From: Pseudorhodoplanes sp.
Lineage (GTDB): Bacteria; Pseudomonadota; Alphaproteobacteria; Rhizobiales; Xanthobacteraceae
Direction: 5' to 3'
Length of the DNA stretch: 64,000 nucleotides
NCBI GenBank assembly: GCA_022843165.1
Contig: JALHOD010000004.1
Span: 186,001 to 250,000, forward strand
A program made the translations under genes and the position numbers. Positions within the stretch are counted from its first letter, which is position 1, and each line of letters opens with the position of its first letter. The notes under the pieces are model-generated. The model ran no database searches. It saw only the letters and a program-made list of their open reading frames with translations, and had not been told where the DNA came from. This document shows, piece by piece, positions 11,251 to 19,046 of this stretch.

Positions 11251-11268
11251 GGCGAGCGGGGCATCTCC

Positions 11269-12099
11269 ATGGATATACGATCCGCAGGCGGTCTCGATGC
11301 CAGAGAAATTGCTGTTGAAGCACTGGCCGCAATCGACGCGCACAGGCAGATTTCCGTCTTCAGCGAATGCGATCCGGTCTTTGATCTCGCGCGGGCTTAC
11401 GCGGTCACGGCCGAACTGCGGCGGCTGCGCACGCAGCGTGGCGAGCGGCAAATCGGACGCAAGATTGGTTTCACCAATCGCAATATCTGGGAGGAGTTTA
11501 ACGTCCGCGCCCCGGTCTGGGGCGATATGTACGACACCACCGTGCAGGACCTGCTATCGCCTGGCACCCTGTCATTGTCGCGCTTTGTCGAACCGCGGAT
11601 CGAGCCCGAAATCGTCTTCAAGCTGTCCGCCGATATCGGACCCGGACTTGACGATGCCAGTCTGCTCGATTCCATCGAATGGTTCGCGCACGGCTTCGAG
11701 ATCGTCCAGTCGATCTATCCGGGCTGGCGGTTTCGCGGTGTCGACACTATTGCAGCCAACGGCGTGCATGGCGCACTGCTTGTTGGCCGCCCGCATGAGA
11801 TTGCGCCACTGCGGAGAGGTAATGCGTCGGAGGCGCTTGCGCTCTTCGAGGTGACCCTGTCCTGCAACGGTGAGATCATTGATCGTGGCAAGGGAGCCAA
11901 TGTGCTGGGAAGCCCGCTCCTGGCATTGCGCCATCTCGTGGACGTCCTTGCCGCGGATACGGTCAACCCTCCGCTGAGGGGTGGCGAGATCATCACCACC
12001 GGCACCCTGACCCGAGCGTTCCCGGTCGCTCCGGGACAAACGTGGACGAGCGACATCAAGGGTCTCCCGCTGGAGGGATTGACGCTGACCTTCATCTGA
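11269..12099 (+). CDS. 2-keto-4-pentenoate hydratase-like protein (FAH superfamily)
   Basis: A 276-residue protein resembling the hydratase/decarboxylase branch (MhpD, XylJ/DmpE type) of the fumarylacetoacetase superfamily. Supporting segments are GRKIGFTN in the N-terminal third, ...FVEPRIEPEIVFKL (metal-binding Glu pair), and the C-terminal GEIITTGTLTRAFPVAPGQTW. Such enzymes add water to, or decarboxylate, 2-hydroxydienoates from aromatic catabolism. It shares an operon with the TTT receptor (gap 18 bp). No other ring-cleavage gene is nearby, so the exact substrate is open. The next hairpin downstream (12115-12140) is oriented for the opposite strand. Confidence 0.85.
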   Translation: MDIRSAGGLDAREIAVEALAAIDAHRQISVFSECDPVFDLARAYAVTAELRRLRTQRGERQIGRKIGFTNRNIWEEFNVRAPVWGDMYDTTVQDLLSPGTLSLSRFVEPRIEPEIVFKLSADIGPGLDDASLLDSIEWFAHGFEIVQSIYPGWRFRGVDTIAANGVHGALLVGRPHEIAPLRRGNASEALALFEVTLSCNGEIIDRGKGANVLGSPLLALRHLVDVLAADTVNPPLRGGEIITTGTLTRAFPVAPGQTWTSDIKGLPLEGLTLTFI

Positions 12100-12106
12100 C
12101 CTGCCC

Positions 12107-12140
12107 AAAAGAAGAAGGGCCGCCCTTGCGGACGGCCCTT
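12107..12140 (-). terminator. Rho-independent terminator of the rreB-like gene
   Basis: Minus-strand stem AAGGGCCG / CGGCCCTT (12133-12140 with 12115-12122) is followed on the minus strand by CTTCTTTT. It sits 51 bp after the stop of the 28-codon ORF and closes a short transcript of roughly 200 nt. On the plus strand no T-run follows, so it would not serve the hydratase gene well. Confidence 0.75.
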
Positions 12141-12190
12141 CCATTGTCAGGCCGCAGTCCAGGAGAAGGACTGGCGGAACCTCGCCGACC

Positions 12191-12277
12191 TTACACGCGC
12201 TGGACCTCGATCGAGGGGGTCCAGCTCACGAAGGCCACCGTTTGGATCCGCACTTGCGGCGATAGACAATGAGACAC
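12191..12277 (-). CDS. rreB-like micro-gene with 17-nt Shine-Dalgarno, 28 aa
   Basis: A GTG-initiated ORF of 28 codons (begins VSHCLSPQ, ends SIEVQRV) preceded by an extraordinary ribosome-binding site. The minus-strand sequence up to and including the first base of the GTG (12277-12293) is the complement of CTGGATCACCTCCTTTC, that is 17 consecutive bases of the 16S rRNA 3' end. This is the hallmark described for rreB in Bradyrhizobiaceae (ribosome-regulated expression; GTG start, over-extended SD, weak translation; 14-codon ORF in B. japonicum) and rreR in Rhodobacter. Here the ORF is longer. The coding part contains a strong hairpin (CTGGAC...GTCCAG, 12200-12224) and the 3' UTR another (AGTCC...GGACT near 12155) before the terminator. 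The peptide has no signal or membrane segment; its function is unknown. Confidence 0.8.
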   Translation of the reverse strand: MSHCLSPQVRIQTVAFVSWTPSIEVQRV

Positions 12278-12293
12278 TGGATCACCTCCTTTC
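12277..12293 (-). promoter_or_regulatory. Extended 17-nt Shine-Dalgarno sequence
   Basis: Plus-strand CTGGATCACCTCCTTTC is identical to the last part of alphaproteobacterial 16S rRNA, so the transcript on the minus strand can pair with 17 bases of the anti-SD tail. Such pairing is known to tether the mRNA to 30S subunits and slow initiation. Confidence 0.9.
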
Positions 12294-12405
12294 GGTTGTT
12301 GACGACGCCCGAATCTAAGACGGATGTCCTTGATTCGGAAAGATAAAAACCCGCTCACCGGCTGCCTTTATCGGCGCCAGCCGGAAACGCCCGGAAACCG
12401 GCCCT

Positions 12406-12699
12406 TTAATGCCTGTGGCTCTTCTCGAAGGCCGCCTTCTGGTCCGGCGTTGCCTCTTTCTGGTGCTTGGCCCGCCATTCGTCATAGGGCATGCCGTAGA
12501 CGATCTCCCGGCTCTCATCCTTGCTCATCGGGAGGCCCTTGGCGTCGGCCGCCTCCTTCATCCAGTTCGACAGGCAGTTGCGGCAGAAGCCGGCCAGATT
12601 CATGAGGTCGATATTCTGCACGTCGGTACGCTCGCGCAGATGCGCCACCAGGCGGCGGAAGGCGGCGGCCTCCAGTTCGGTGCGGGTCTTGTCGTCCAT
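12406..12699 (-). CDS. DUF1244 family protein
   Basis: A 97-residue protein matching the conserved alphaproteobacterial DUF1244 family: helix-rich N-terminus EAAAFRRLVAHLRERTDVQN, then the motif DLMNLAGFCRNCLSNW with two cysteines, and YGMPYDEWRAKHQ. The function is unknown; a structure of a homologue shows a small helical dimer. Start ATG 12699 has AAAGGAC 7 nt upstream. The much longer frame to 15360 is only an open frame running over the Mo-hydroxylase genes. A terminator separates it from them. Confidence 0.9.
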   Translation of the reverse strand: MDDKTRTELEAAAFRRLVAHLRERTDVQNIDLMNLAGFCRNCLSNWMKEAADAKGLPMSKDESREIVYGMPYDEWRAKHQKEATPDQKAAFEKSHRH

Positions 12700-12758
12700 G
12701 AGAAAGTCCTTTCGTTGTCCCTTAGAATAATCCTCCCAGCCGCCTGCCGCCATGCCCC

Positions 12759-12789
12759 AAAGAAAAACCCGCCGCATGTCTGCGGCGGG
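12759..12789 (-). terminator. Terminator of the Mo-hydroxylase operon
   Basis: Minus-strand stem CCCGCCGCA / TGCGGCGGG (12781-12789 with 12768-12776), loop GACA, then TTTTTCTTT. It lies 26 bp after the stop of the large subunit gene. Confidence 0.85.
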
Positions 12790-12815
12790 GTCTGAATGGC
12801 CTCGATCGGCTCTGC

Positions 12816-15014
12816 CTACGCCAGCGCCGCCTTCACCCGCTCGGGCGTGAACGGCATGTGGCGCAGCCGCTTGCCGGTCATGGCGAACAGTGCGTTCGAC
12901 ACCGCCCCGCCGATCAGCGGCAGCGCGACTTCGCCGATGCCGGTCGGCCGGTGGGTCGAATGCACGATCTTGGTGACGATCTCCGGCGTCTCCGACATTC
13001 GCAGCACCTCGTAATCGGAGAAGTTCGATTGCTCCACTTCGCCTTTCGCCAGCGTCATGCGCTCCTTCAGCATCTGGCTGATGCCGTAGATCACGTTGCT
13101 CTCGGTCTGCGAGATCACGATGTCCGGGTTGATGACGATGCCGGGATCGACCGTGCTCCAGAACTTGTGCGCCCGGATCGCGCCGGACTTGCGGTCGAGC
13201 GAGATCTCGATCACCGCCGCCGACGGCGTTCCGACCACATAGGCGAACGAGAAGCCGTAAGCCCGGCCGTCGGCCGGCTTTGAGCCCCAGTTCGACAGCG
13301 CCAGACATTCCTCGATGATTTTCGTCGCCCGCGGATCGTCCTTGAGCAGACTCAGGCGAAGCTTCACCGGGTCCGTCCTGGTTTCGGCCGCGACCTCGTC
13401 GAGGAAGGCTTCCACGGCGAACTTGTTGTAGCCCGCGCCGATCGAACGCCAGGCCGCCAGCGGCGCACCGCGCCGCTCGCGGACATATTCGACCACCTTG
13501 TTCTCGATCGCATATTGATGCTCGGCGCCTTCCAGCGTGAGCGGATCGAGACCCTTGGCGGCTTCGAGCCGGGCCGGCGCGAGATAGCCGGTCACCGCCT
13601 CGCCCACGAGCTTGTGCTTCCAGGCGACGATGTTGCCCTTGTCGTCGAGGCCGGCCTGCATGTAATGCGCCGTCATCGGACGCATCTTGGCCGACTTCAC
13701 GTCCTGCTCGCGGGTCCAGATCAGCTTGACCGGCTTCTTGGTTTCCTTCGCCAGTTGCAGCACATACGGCAGCAGATCGACCTGCGCGCGCCGCCCATAT
13801 CCGCCGCCCAGATATTGCTGGTGGAAGCGGATCTTGTCGGGCTTGGTCTTGAGGATCGAGGCCGCCACATTGACCACGATGCTCGGTCCCTGTGTGCCGG
13901 TCCAGATTTCGGCTTCGTCGCCCGCCGCGTTCACCACGGCGGTCATGTTCATCGGCTCCATCTGCGCGTGATACACATAGTCCGCCTGGTACGTGGCGCT
14001 GATCACCTTGGCAGCTTTCGCCAATGCCGCGTCGGCATCGCCCTTGGGATGATAGGCGAGGCCCTTCTCGTCGGTCTTGCGCGCCCGCGCGGAATATTCG
14101 TCCAGCGCCTTCACGCTGTCGAAGCCGGCGGTGGCGCCGCCTTTCCAGGTGACTTTCACCGCATCGCGCATGGCAAAGACCGATTCCACGCTGGTGCCGA
14201 CCAGAGCCACGGCATCCTTCATGCGGACGGTCTGCAAGGCGCCCGGGATCTTGAGCACGGCGGTCGCGTCGACCGTATCGACCTCGGCGCCCTCGATCGG
14301 CGTCTTGAGCAGTGTGGCGTAGACCATGCCCGGCACCTGCACGTCGATGCCGTAACTGGCCGACCCGTTGGTCTTGCTCGCAATATCGAGGCGCGGCTTG
14401 CTTTGACCGAGGATGCGATAATCCGCCGGTTTCTTGAGATCGGCTTCGGTGATGGCCGGCATCTCGGCCGGGACGGTCGCAAAACTTGCGATCTCGCCAT
14501 AACCCATCTTGCGGCCGCTCGGCGCATGCACGACCGTGCTCGCCTCGGTCTTCAGCTCGGAGAGCGGAACGTTCCAGCGCGCCGCCGCCGCCTGCATCAG
14601 CACCCGGCGCGCCTGCGCGCCGGCGATGCGGGCCTTGTCCCAATAGCCTTCGGTGGTCTTGCTGGCGACGGTATAGACGATGCCGCCGAGCTTGGGATTG
14701 CCGAAGGTCTTGGCATCCGGCGGCGAGAATACCGCCGACACTTTCGACCAGTCGGCGTCCAGTTCTTCCGCGATCACCATCGGGATGCCGGTCATCACGC
14801 CCTGCCCCATTTCGGCGGCGGGCGCCTGGATCGTGATCGATCCGTCGGTCGCGATGGTGACCCAGCCGCCGATGGTCTGCGCCGTCTTGCCGGCCGCAGC
14901 CATGACGTCGTCGGATTTCGCGGTCATGAAGCCGCCGACCGCGAACGTGAAGGTCAGACCGGCGCTGCCGCCGACAAAGCCGCGGCGCGTCAGATTGAGA
15001 TCGTGTTCGGTCAT
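12816..15014 (-). CDS. Mo-hydroxylase large subunit, IorB-type (xanthine dehydrogenase family)
   Basis: A 732-residue molybdopterin-binding subunit of the aldehyde / isoquinoline oxidoreductase type. The N-terminus LTRRGFVGGSAGLTF is a Tat signal, so the enzyme is exported folded. Conserved segments include the repeated hydroxylase domains beginning DGSITIQAPAAEMGQG and later YLGGGYGRR, and the C-terminal IGEVALPLIGGAVSNA with the catalytic Glu context (GIGE). It is one part of a two-subunit enzyme with the 2Fe-2S protein directly upstream (gap 3 bp). No FAD subunit is encoded, so electrons probably go to a cytochrome or azurin-like acceptor. Substrate not predictable: N-heterocycles or aldehydes are the usual choices. 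Confidence 0.88.
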   Translation of the reverse strand: MTEHDLNLTRRGFVGGSAGLTFTFAVGGFMTAKSDDVMAAAGKTAQTIGGWVTIATDGSITIQAPAAEMGQGVMTGIPMVIAEELDADWSKVSAVFSPPDAKTFGNPKLGGIVYTVASKTTEGYWDKARIAGAQARRVLMQAAAARWNVPLSELKTEASTVVHAPSGRKMGYGEIASFATVPAEMPAITEADLKKPADYRILGQSKPRLDIASKTNGSASYGIDVQVPGMVYATLLKTPIEGAEVDTVDATAVLKIPGALQTVRMKDAVALVGTSVESVFAMRDAVKVTWKGGATAGFDSVKALDEYSARARKTDEKGLAYHPKGDADAALAKAAKVISATYQADYVYHAQMEPMNMTAVVNAAGDEAEIWTGTQGPSIVVNVAASILKTKPDKIRFHQQYLGGGYGRRAQVDLLPYVLQLAKETKKPVKLIWTREQDVKSAKMRPMTAHYMQAGLDDKGNIVAWKHKLVGEAVTGYLAPARLEAAKGLDPLTLEGAEHQYAIENKVVEYVRERRGAPLAAWRSIGAGYNKFAVEAFLDEVAAETRTDPVKLRLSLLKDDPRATKIIEECLALSNWGSKPADGRAYGFSFAYVVGTPSAAVIEISLDRKSGAIRAHKFWSTVDPGIVINPDIVISQTESNVIYGISQMLKERMTLAKGEVEQSNFSDYEVLRMSETPEIVTKIVHSTHRPTGIGEVALPLIGGAVSNALFAMTGKRLRHMPFTPERVKAALA

Positions 15015-15017
15015 GGC

Positions 15018-15476
15018 TCAGGCCTCCTTCGCAGCGCGTTCGATGGCGCGAACGATGCGCGGATAGGTGCCGCAGCGACAGATATTGCCGTCCATATGCT
15101 CGACGATCTGATCGCGCGTCGGCGCCTTGGTTTTCGCCAGCAGTTCTGCCGCCTGCATGATCTGGCCGGACTGGCAATAGCCGCATTGCGGCACCTGCTC
15201 GGCGATCCAGGCTTTCTGCAAGGGATGATCGCCCTTGTCGGACAAGCCTTCGATCGTCGTGATCTTGCGTCCGGTCACTTGCGACAGGCGAATCTGGCAC
15301 GAGCGGACGGCCTTGCCGTCCACATGCACCGTGCAGGCGCCGCACGCGGCGACGCCGCATCCATATTTCGTGCCGGTGAGTTTGAGATGCTCTCGTACCA
15401 CCCAGAGCAACGGCGTATCCGGCTCAGCGTTGACGCTGACCGCCTTGCCGTTGACCGTTAACATGACCGCCGCCAT
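15018..15476 (-). CDS. 2Fe-2S subunit of Mo-hydroxylase, IorA-type
   Basis: A 152-residue ferredoxin-fold protein with two 2Fe-2S clusters. The plant-type cluster uses [14 protein letters not shown] plus Cys61 region (VRSCQ), and the second helical cluster uses QCGYCQSGQ and ICRCGTYPR. This matches the small subunit of isoquinoline 1-oxidoreductase, aldehyde oxidoreductases and CO-dehydrogenase-like enzymes. It is exported with the Tat-bearing large subunit (hitchhiking). Start ATG 15476 follows CAGGGAGACGCAC. It is the first gene of a two-gene operon. Confidence 0.93.
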   Translation of the reverse strand: MAAVMLTVNGKAVSVNAEPDTPLLWVVREHLKLTGTKYGCGVAACGACTVHVDGKAVRSCQIRLSQVTGRKITTIEGLSDKGDHPLQKAWIAEQVPQCGYCQSGQIMQAAELLAKTKAPTRDQIVEHMDGNICRCGTYPRIVRAIERAAKEA

Positions 15477-15618
15477 GTGCGTCTCCCTGACAATCGGTTG
15501 ATTTGTTTTCTCTATTGGCGGGCATGTCCCGCTTCTGGAACTATACCAAAGAAAAACGGCGGCGCATCATGCTTGCAGTTTGCCCACACCGGAACTTGTG
15601 ACATGGCATGGGCATCGG

Positions 15619-16926
15619 ATGAGGACGGGTTCCGTGGCTGAGTCTCCCCGCGAATTTCTGGACGATCTTTTTGGCGTCGCGATTGCTGCGGCGCACCCGG
15701 CGCAATGCCTGATTCCGCATCTGCCGGACCTGCCGTCGACGGGGCGCCTGATCATTCTTGCCGCCGGCAAGGCGGCCGGCTCGATGACGGAGATCGCCGA
15801 GCGATATTATGTCGTGACCTGCGGCGTGGCGGCGGACCGCGTCTCCGGCGTGGCGGTCGCACGGCATGGCTATGGTCGTCCCACGCGTTTTGTCCCGCTG
15901 ATCGAAGCCGGTCATCCGGTACCGGACGGCGCGGGCCTGGCGGCAACAATCCGGACCCTGGATCTCGCCAGCGCCGCCAATGCCGACGATCTCGTGCTGG
16001 TGCTGATTTCCGGCGGTGCCTCCGCCAACTGGATCGCGCCGACGCCGCCGCTGTCGCTCAACGAAAAGCAGGCGGTGACACGCGCGCTGCTGCGCTCCGG
16101 CGCGGTGATCGAGGAGATCAATACCGTTCGCAAGCACCTGTCCCGGATCAAGGGCGGCCGGCTGGCCCGGACCGCCTATCCGGCGCGCGTCGTCACACTG
16201 GGAATTTCCGATGTGCCCGGCGACGATCCGGCGGTGATCGGTTCCGGTCCGACGGTGCCGGATCCGTCCACCCTGGCCGACGCGCGCGCCATCATCGAGC
16301 GCTATCGCCTCGACATGCCGCAAAGCGTGCATCGCGTGCTGTCAGATCCGGAGAACGAGTCGCCCAAACCGGGTGACGGCATTTTCCGGCGGACGGAATT
16401 CCATCTGGTGGCGAGGCCGGCCGAGTCGTTCCGCGCCGCGGAGGCCGCCGTCAAGGCGGCGGGATATGACTATGTCTTTCTCGGCGACCGGGTGGAAGGC
16501 GAAGCCCGCACGGTGGCGGCCGCGCATGCGAAACTGGCGCATGGCATCAGCGCAAAGGGGCGCCGGACCGTCATCGTGTCGGGCGGCGAATTGACGGTCA
16601 CCATCCGCGGCCAGGGCCGCGGCGGCCCGAATCAGGAATACGCCCTGGCACTGGCGATCGCGCTCGAGGGCGCCGCCGGCATCGCCGCCCTGGCGGGCGA
16701 CACCGACGGCACCGATGGCGGCAGCGGCGCCGCCGCCGACCCCGCCGGCGCCTTTGTCGACGGCACGACCCTGGCGCGTGCGCGCGCCCTTGGCCTCGAT
16801 CCCGCCGCCTTTCTCGCCGACAATAATTCGACAGCGTTTTTCAGCGCCCTGGGCGACCTCGTGGCGCCCGGCCCGACCTTCACGAACGTCAATGATTTCC
16901 GCGCCATTGTCGTTGACACCCCCTGA
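15619..16926 (+). CDS. Glycerate 2-kinase (DUF4147/MOFRL; TtuD/GckA type)
   Basis: A protein of about 435 residues of the glycerate kinase / former 'hydroxypyruvate reductase' family. Landmarks are the N-terminal AAGKAAGSM phosphate loop, the LISGGASANW segment, TVRKHLSRIKGGRLA, SDVPGDDPAVIGSGPTVPD and the C-terminal MOFRL motif region with TDGTDG. It forms 2-phosphoglycerate from glycerate, and the pyruvate kinase two genes on would carry carbon forward, as in the TtuD-TtuE pair of tartrate degradation. Start is uncertain between ATG 15619 and GTG 15634; the latter has GAGGA 7 nt upstream. Confidence 0.9.
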   Translation: MRTGSVAESPREFLDDLFGVAIAAAHPAQCLIPHLPDLPSTGRLIILAAGKAAGSMTEIAERYYVVTCGVAADRVSGVAVARHGYGRPTRFVPLIEAGHPVPDGAGLAATIRTLDLASAANADDLVLVLISGGASANWIAPTPPLSLNEKQAVTRALLRSGAVIEEINTVRKHLSRIKGGRLARTAYPARVVTLGISDVPGDDPAVIGSGPTVPDPSTLADARAIIERYRLDMPQSVHRVLSDPENESPKPGDGIFRRTEFHLVARPAESFRAAEAAVKAAGYDYVFLGDRVEGEARTVAAAHAKLAHGISAKGRRTVIVSGGELTVTIRGQGRGGPNQEYALALAIALEGAAGIAALAGDTDGTDGGSGAAADPAGAFVDGTTLARARALGLDPAAFLADNNSTAFFSALGDLVAPGPTFTNVNDFRAIVVDTP

Positions 16927-16992
16927 AAAATCACGGCAAAACAGCAGCTTAGTCGGTGTTTGCGCGTGCCGGAACAGGACCCCCCAACGACC

Positions 16993-17556
16993 GTGAACTG
17001 GCTTCGATCTCACCTGCATCTGGGTTTTTTCAGCGCGGCGACCTGGCTGCGCTGCGCGATCGCGCTTGGGATCTGGATCGCCTTCGCCGAGCCGGCGGCG
17101 GCCGATTTCCGTCTCTGCAACAACACCTCCGGCCGGGTTGGCATTGCCATCGGATACAAGGACAATGATGGTTGGGTCACGGAAGGCTGGTGGAATTTGC
17201 CCTCGCGGTCGTGCGAAACCTTGTTGCGCGGAAATCTCGTCGCACGATTTTATTATATCTATGCCATCGACTATGACCGCGGCGGCGAGTGGTCCGGACA
17301 GGCGTTCATGTGTTCGCGCGACAAGGAATTCACCATTCGCGGCACCGAGGATTGCCTGGCGCGTGGCTATGACCGCACCGGCTTTTTCGAGGTCGATACT
17401 CACGAGCAGCGTTCCTGGACCGTTCAGTTGACTGAAACCAACGAGCAGGTTCCGGCGTCTCCGCTGCAACCGAACGCGCCGATGGTGACCATGCCGCCCT
17501 CCGGCACGCGCTCCCCGATCCCCATCCCTCCGACGACAGGAAATCCGCGGCGATGA
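16993..17556 (+). CDS. DUF1036 secreted protein
   Basis: A protein of about 187 residues with an N-terminal hydrophobic signal (ending PAAA|DF) and a DUF1036 domain: FRLCNNTSGRVGIAIGYKD, EGWWNLPSRSCETLL, YYIYAIDYDRGGEW, then FTIRGTEDCLARGYDRTGFFEVDT. DUF1036 is an uncharacterised, mostly alphaproteobacterial extracytoplasmic domain. Its 3' end overlaps the pyruvate kinase start by 4 bp (ATGA), which argues for translational coupling. Start is uncertain: GTG 16993 gives the best signal peptide, GTG 16966 adds nine residues. Confidence 0.85.
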   Translation: MNWLRSHLHLGFFSAATWLRCAIALGIWIAFAEPAAADFRLCNNTSGRVGIAIGYKDNDGWVTEGWWNLPSRSCETLLRGNLVARFYYIYAIDYDRGGEWSGQAFMCSRDKEFTIRGTEDCLARGYDRTGFFEVDTHEQRSWTVQLTETNEQVPASPLQPNAPMVTMPPSGTRSPIPIPPTTGNPRR

Positions 17557-18992
17557 GACGTCTGCGCCGCACCAAGATCGTCGCCACCCTCGGGCCCGCC
17601 TCATCCGAACGCGCCGTCATCGCGCGGCTGTTCGAAGCCGGTGTCGACGTGTTCCGCATCAACATGAGCCACACGCCGCATGACCGCATGCGCGACCTGA
17701 TCGGCATGATCCGCGACATCGAAAAGGAATATGGCCGCCCGATCGGCATTCTGGTCGATCTGCAGGGGCCCAAGCTCCGGCTCGGCACCTTCACCGGCGG
17801 CTCCGCCATGGTGAAGAAAGGCGACACCTTCACCCTCGATTCCGATCCCACGCCGGGCGATGCCGCGCGCGTCTATCTTCCGCATCCGGAAATCCTGCAA
17901 GCGGCCGGGCCGAACCAGACGCTGCTGCTCGACGACGGCAAGGTCCGCCTGACCACCATCGAGACCAGCCGGCAAAAGCTCGTCACCCGGGTCGAGGTCG
18001 GCGGCAAATTGTCCGATCGCAAGGGCGTCAGCCTGCCGGAAACGATTCTGCCGTTGTCGGCGCTGGTGGAGAAGGACCGCTCCGATCTCGAAGCCGCGCT
18101 CAATGCCGGCATCGACTGGCTCGCCCTCTCCTTCATCCAGCGCCCGGAAGACATCGCGGAAGCCAAGAAGATCACGCGCGGCCGCGCCGCCATCATGGCC
18201 AAGATCGAAAAGCCGCAGGCGGTCACGCGGCTCGACGACATCATGGACGTGACCGATGCGCTGATGGTGGCGCGCGGCGATCTCGGCGTCGAATTGCCGC
18301 TCGAGAAAGTGCCCGGCATCCAGAAACAGATCACCCGCGCCGCGCGCCGCGCCGGCAAGCCGGTCGTGGTCGCGACCCAGATGCTGGAATCCATGATCTC
18401 GAGCCCGGTGCCGACGCGCGCAGAGGTCTCCGACGTCGCCACCGCGATCTTCGAAGGCGCCGATGCCGTGATGCTGTCGGCGGAATCGGCGGCCGGCCAG
18501 TATCCGGTGGAAGCGGTGATGACCATGAACCGGATCGCCGAGGAAGTGGAAGGCGACCCGACCTACCGCACCATTCTTGCGGCGCAACGCGCCGAACCCG
18601 AACCGACTGGCGCCGATGCCATTGCCGCCGCCACCCGGCAGATCGCCGAGACGCTCGATTTGTCGGCGATCATCTGCTGGACGTCGTCCGGGTCGACCGG
18701 CCTGCGCGTAGCGCGCGAACGCCCGGAGCCGCCGATCGTCGCGATTTCGCCCAATGTCGCCTCGGCCCGCAAATTGTCGCTGGTCTGGGGCGTGCATTGC
18801 GTGGTGGCGGAAGACGCGCATGACCAGGACGACATGGTGGAGCGCGCCTGCCGCATCGCCTTCACCGACGGATTTGCCAAGGCCGGCCGGCGCGTGATCA
18901 TCGTCGCCGGCGTTCCGCTCGGCACGCCGGGCGCCACCAACATGCTGCGCATCGCCTTTGTCGGCGCCGATCAGGCCGCGGGTGAGGATTAG
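17553..18992 (+). CDS. pyk: Pyruvate kinase
   Basis: A 479-residue glycolytic enzyme converting PEP and ADP to pyruvate and ATP. Clear family marks: RRTKIVATLGPASS at the N-terminus, NMSHTPHDRM, GIPVDLQGPKLRLG-like segment at about 63-75, the catalytic Lys region AIMAKIEKPQAV, ARGDLGVELPLEKVP, and the C-terminal regulatory domain with TSSGSTGLRVARERPEPPIVA broken by the usual Thr/Ser-rich loop. Length is typical of type II bacterial enzymes. The ATG overlaps the DUF1036 stop. Together with glycerate kinase it feeds pyruvate from glyoxylate or tartrate carbon. Confidence 0.97.
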   Translation: MRRLRRTKIVATLGPASSERAVIARLFEAGVDVFRINMSHTPHDRMRDLIGMIRDIEKEYGRPIGILVDLQGPKLRLGTFTGGSAMVKKGDTFTLDSDPTPGDAARVYLPHPEILQAAGPNQTLLLDDGKVRLTTIETSRQKLVTRVEVGGKLSDRKGVSLPETILPLSALVEKDRSDLEAALNAGIDWLALSFIQRPEDIAEAKKITRGRAAIMAKIEKPQAVTRLDDIMDVTDALMVARGDLGVELPLEKVPGIQKQITRAARRAGKPVVVATQMLESMISSPVPTRAEVSDVATAIFEGADAVMLSAESAAGQYPVEAVMTMNRIAEEVEGDPTYRTILAAQRAEPEPTGADAIAAATRQIAETLDLSAIICWTSSGSTGLRVARERPEPPIVAISPNVASARKLSLVWGVHCVVAEDAHDQDDMVERACRIAFTDGFAKAGRRVIIVAGVPLGTPGATNMLRIAFVGADQAAGED

Positions 18993-19046
18993 GCAGCCAT
19001 AAACAGGCGCTGCGCTTCCTGTCCGTGAGGGTCTCTGACTGAGAGC

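Noticed and set aside
12700-15360. Long minus frame joined to the DUF1244 gene
   Set aside because: It runs over the Mo-hydroxylase gene in another frame; only the last 97 codons (12406-12699) carry a family match and a ribosome site.
13515-15461. 648-codon plus frame opposite the Mo-hydroxylase genes
   Set aside because: Shadow of the real minus-strand genes, no motifs.
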